Assembly (NCBI GenBank): GCA_002408105.1
Contig: DHQM01000191.1
Coordinates: 5,478-12,618 of the forward strand
Direction: 5' to 3'
Origin: Gammaproteobacteria bacterium UBA5338
GTDB lineage: Bacteria > Pseudomonadota > Gammaproteobacteria > Pseudomonadales > UBA5862
DNA length: 7,141 nt
Part shown: one piece after another, positions 6,312 to 7,141 of the stretch
Layout: every line of letters starts with the position of its first letter
Position numbering within the stretch: position 1 is the first letter of the stretch
Position numbers and translations under genes: made by a program
The notes under the pieces: model-generated
What the model was told of the DNA's origin: nothing
The model's input: the letters and a program-made list of their open reading frames with translations, nothing else
Database searches by the model: none

Positions 6312-6710
6312 GTGCTTCGAGGTTTGAATCATATCACCATTGCGGTCAGTGACTTGGAACGGTCACTTGAGTTCTACACTGAAGTTGCAAGCATGAAAGC
6401 TCATGTTCGCTGGGACAATGGCGCATACCTTAGTTTGGGAGATGTTTGGTTCTGTCTGTCATGTGACAAGGTTGTACCAAGTCAAGATTATTCCCACATT
6501 GCGTTGGATATTACAGAAGAGAATTTTGCTCAATTCACTGAAAAGTTGCGGAATGTAGGCGTCACAGAATGGAAGCAAAATTCAAGTGAAGGACATTCGA
6601 TTTATTTTTTAGATCCAGATGGTAATAAACTTGAAGCTCATAGCGGTAACTTACAATCTCGGTTAGTTTCGTTAAAAAGTAAACCTTACGCAGGCTTGGT
6701 GTGGCTTTAA
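6312..6710 (+). CDS. fos: FosA-family fosfomycin-modifying metalloenzyme (predicted glutathione transferase)
   Basis: A 132-residue protein of the vicinal-oxygen-chelate (glyoxalase/FosA) fold. FosA enzymes open the epoxide of fosfomycin with glutathione, using Mn and K ions, in the cytoplasm. It starts MLRGLNHITIAV, nearly the FosA start. Metal ligands are His7, His62 and Glu108 (FosA H7, H64, E110 with a two-residue deletion before His62). Other FosA site residues are present in place: Thr9, Trp46, Tyr60, Lys88, Ser92, Ser96, Tyr98, Arg117 and Tyr126, with the signature EWKQNSSEG, then YFLDPDG, then KLEAH. This pattern favours FosA over the thiol-using FosB or hydrolase FosX. The usual LLGF after the first helix is replaced by VASM, and two residues are missing in the loop after CLS. 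It is the first cassette, the best-expressed position if Pc is active. Low GC and no overlap with other genes. Activity is inferred, not shown. Confidence 0.9.
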   Translation: MLRGLNHITIAVSDLERSLEFYTEVASMKAHVRWDNGAYLSLGDVWFCLSCDKVVPSQDYSHIALDITEENFAQFTEKLRNVGVTEWKQNSSEGHSIYFLDPDGNKLEAHSGNLQSRLVSLKSKPYAGLVWL

Positions 6711-6714
6711 ACAA

Positions 6715-6795
6715 ACATAACAATCGTCTTAAACATCGCGGCCTACGGCCGCTGGACTCGCAACAAGTTGCTCGCCGTTTAGGCGGGCGTTATGC
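6715..6795 (+). other. attC: attC recombination site of cassette 1 (81 bp)
   Basis: The site begins 4 bases after the fos stop. R'' is ACATAAC (6715-6721) and R' is GTTATGC (6789-6795), complementary except at the outermost base, with crossover after G6789. The inner boxes pair through TAAAC (6730-6734) and GTTTA (6777-6781); the right arm TTAGGCGGGCGTTA resembles the end of the Vibrio cholerae repeat. The centre holds two perfect hairpins: GCGGCC-TAC-GGCCGC (6738-6752) and GCAAC-AA-GTTGC (6760-6771). These could form the unpaired or variable end of the folded bottom strand that IntI recognises, and may also slow transcription after fos. Confidence 0.88.
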
Positions 6796-7141
6796 AGTGA
6801 ACCTCTTTAAAGCGCCCATCGTAAGATGACGCTTACTAAACTGGAAACTAATGAAAGGTTGAAACTACTAATCTTAATCACTCAAATTGATTTTGGCTAA
6901 CTGGAATGGGAGCAATTTCCGGTCATTATCTAGCGTCACAACCTCGAGTTCATGAAAGAGGCTGGCATTGAAATGCTTGTAAGTCCATAGATAATCGAAC
7001 CCGTGTCTTTCCGCCTCATATCTATCCGATACGATAATAACTTTCATAATCTCCGCCATACGGATTGCCATATAACAGAGAGCGCAAGGCTCTCCTGAAG
7101 CAATTAATGTCGTTCCTTTTAAAGAAAAGTTTTTTTCATTC
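6790..7141 (+). mobile_element. Probable integron cassette 2 (right end beyond window)
   Basis: Everything right of the attC crossover is A/T-rich like cassette 1 and holds one gene on the opposite strand. No second attC is seen in the 352 bases available, so a cassette is likely but not proven; this could also be the DNA beyond the last cassette. The first 84 bases have no gene. They contain a weak imperfect hairpin (AAGCG 6810-6814 with CGCTT 6830-6834) downstream of the leftward gene, without a T-tract. Confidence 0.6.
6874..7141 (-). CDS. Zinc-dependent nucleoside/nucleobase deaminase, C-terminal part (5' end beyond window)
   Basis: From the window end leftward, 88 codons are open down to TAA at 6874-6876. 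The fragment contains TLIASGEPCALCYMAIRMAE (11-30), the second half of the cytidine/guanine/tRNA-adenosine deaminase active site: PCxxC supplies two zinc ligands (Cys19, Cys22). KVIIVSDRYEAERHGFDY follows, like the strand-helix-GFD pattern of guanine deaminases and TadA relatives. The first half with the H(C)AE motif must lie outside the window. ATG codons at 7071 and further in lie after the zinc motif, so they are not the true start. The substrate cannot be assigned; the C-terminal tail (WTYKHFNASLFHE, then LLPFQLAKINLSD) is closer in feel to GuaD-type nucleoside deaminases than to TadA. It faces the integrase, against the usual cassette direction, so it would need its own promoter. Confidence 0.8.
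   Translation of the reverse strand, partial: NEKNFSLKGTTLIASGEPCALCYMAIRMAEIMKVIIVSDRYEAERHGFDYLWTYKHFNASLFHELEVVTLDNDRKLLPFQLAKINLSD

Larger units (their letters stand above)
6290..6789 (+). mobile_element. Integron gene cassette 1 (500 bp, fos-type)
   Basis: A complete cassette runs from the attI crossover (after G6289) to the crossover in the attC R' box (after G6789). It contains a 22-base leader, one gene that fills most of its length, and an 81-base attC. G/C content is low (121 of 300 bases over 6361-6660 by hand count) compared with about 43-46 of 60 in sampled lines of the host and integrase genes, a sign of separate origin. Confidence 0.88.
4812..7141. mobile_element. Chromosomal integron (integrase, attI, cassettes; right end beyond window)
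   Basis: The three parts of an integron are present in canonical order: a leftward IntI gene, a short attI/promoter region, and rightward cassettes, the first ending in an attC site. No transposon ends, no 3' conserved segment genes (qacE, sul1) and no insertion sequences are visible. The integrase has host-like high GC, while the cassettes are A/T-rich. With core genes directly to the left, this points to a resident chromosomal integron rather than a class 1 element on a transposon. Array length cannot be judged because the window ends in the region after the first attC. Confidence 0.9.

Noticed and set aside
6874..7071. A complete 65-residue small protein starting at ATG 7071
   Set aside because: The frame stays open to the window end, and the upstream residues contain the PCxxC zinc motif, so this is the tail of a larger deaminase.
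7070..7092. Hairpin GAGAGC-GCAAG-GCTCTC as a terminator
   Set aside because: It lies inside the deaminase reading frame, encoding the zinc-motif region, and has no adjacent T-tract.

Overview
This window looks like chromosomal DNA of a GC-rich Gammaproteobacterium with an integron next to a housekeeping locus. The left two thirds are core genes with strong G/C bias. The order suhB / trmJ / cysE / iscR, with suhB divergent, matches what I recall from Pseudomonas and related gammaproteobacteria. The protein sequences also look gammaproteobacterial. I cannot name the genus.

Left block (1-2056, minus strand): trmJ, cysE and iscR read leftward as a compact group. iscR is cut by the window edge. 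A good match to an IscR type 1 operator (436-460) sits just upstream of iscR and overlaps the cysE stop codon. This suggests that iscR, and the isc genes expected beyond the left edge, have their own Fe-S-responsive promoter. The group links cysteine supply (cysE) to Fe-S assembly control (iscR), beside a tRNA methyltransferase. Middle block (2223-4636, plus strand): suhB, nth and a double-hotdog thioesterase follow closely, with an extended -10 promoter before suhB.

Right block (4812-7141): an integron. Its tyrosine recombinase (minus strand) is a true IntI, with all catalytic residues and the IntI-specific insertion. It carries about 136 extra N-terminal residues compared with IntI1. Next come a short attI/promoter region with a strong dyad symmetry, then cassette 1 (6290-6789) with a FosA-type fosfomycin-modifying enzyme and a typical attC. 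After it, probably in a second cassette, is a gene pointing back toward the integrase. It is cut by the right edge. Its visible part has the PCxxC zinc motif of the cytidine/guanine deaminase superfamily. The cassette DNA is much more A/T-rich than the host genes (121 G/C in 300 bases by hand count over 6361-6660), as expected for captured cassettes.

The most interesting points are the extended integron integrase, the first-position fosfomycin-resistance-type cassette in what looks like a chromosomal integron, and the reverse-oriented deaminase, which is only recognisable when its reading frame is followed past its internal ATG codons to the window end. No rRNA, tRNA, CRISPR array or insertion sequence was seen. 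No stretch longer than about 175 bases lacks a gene.
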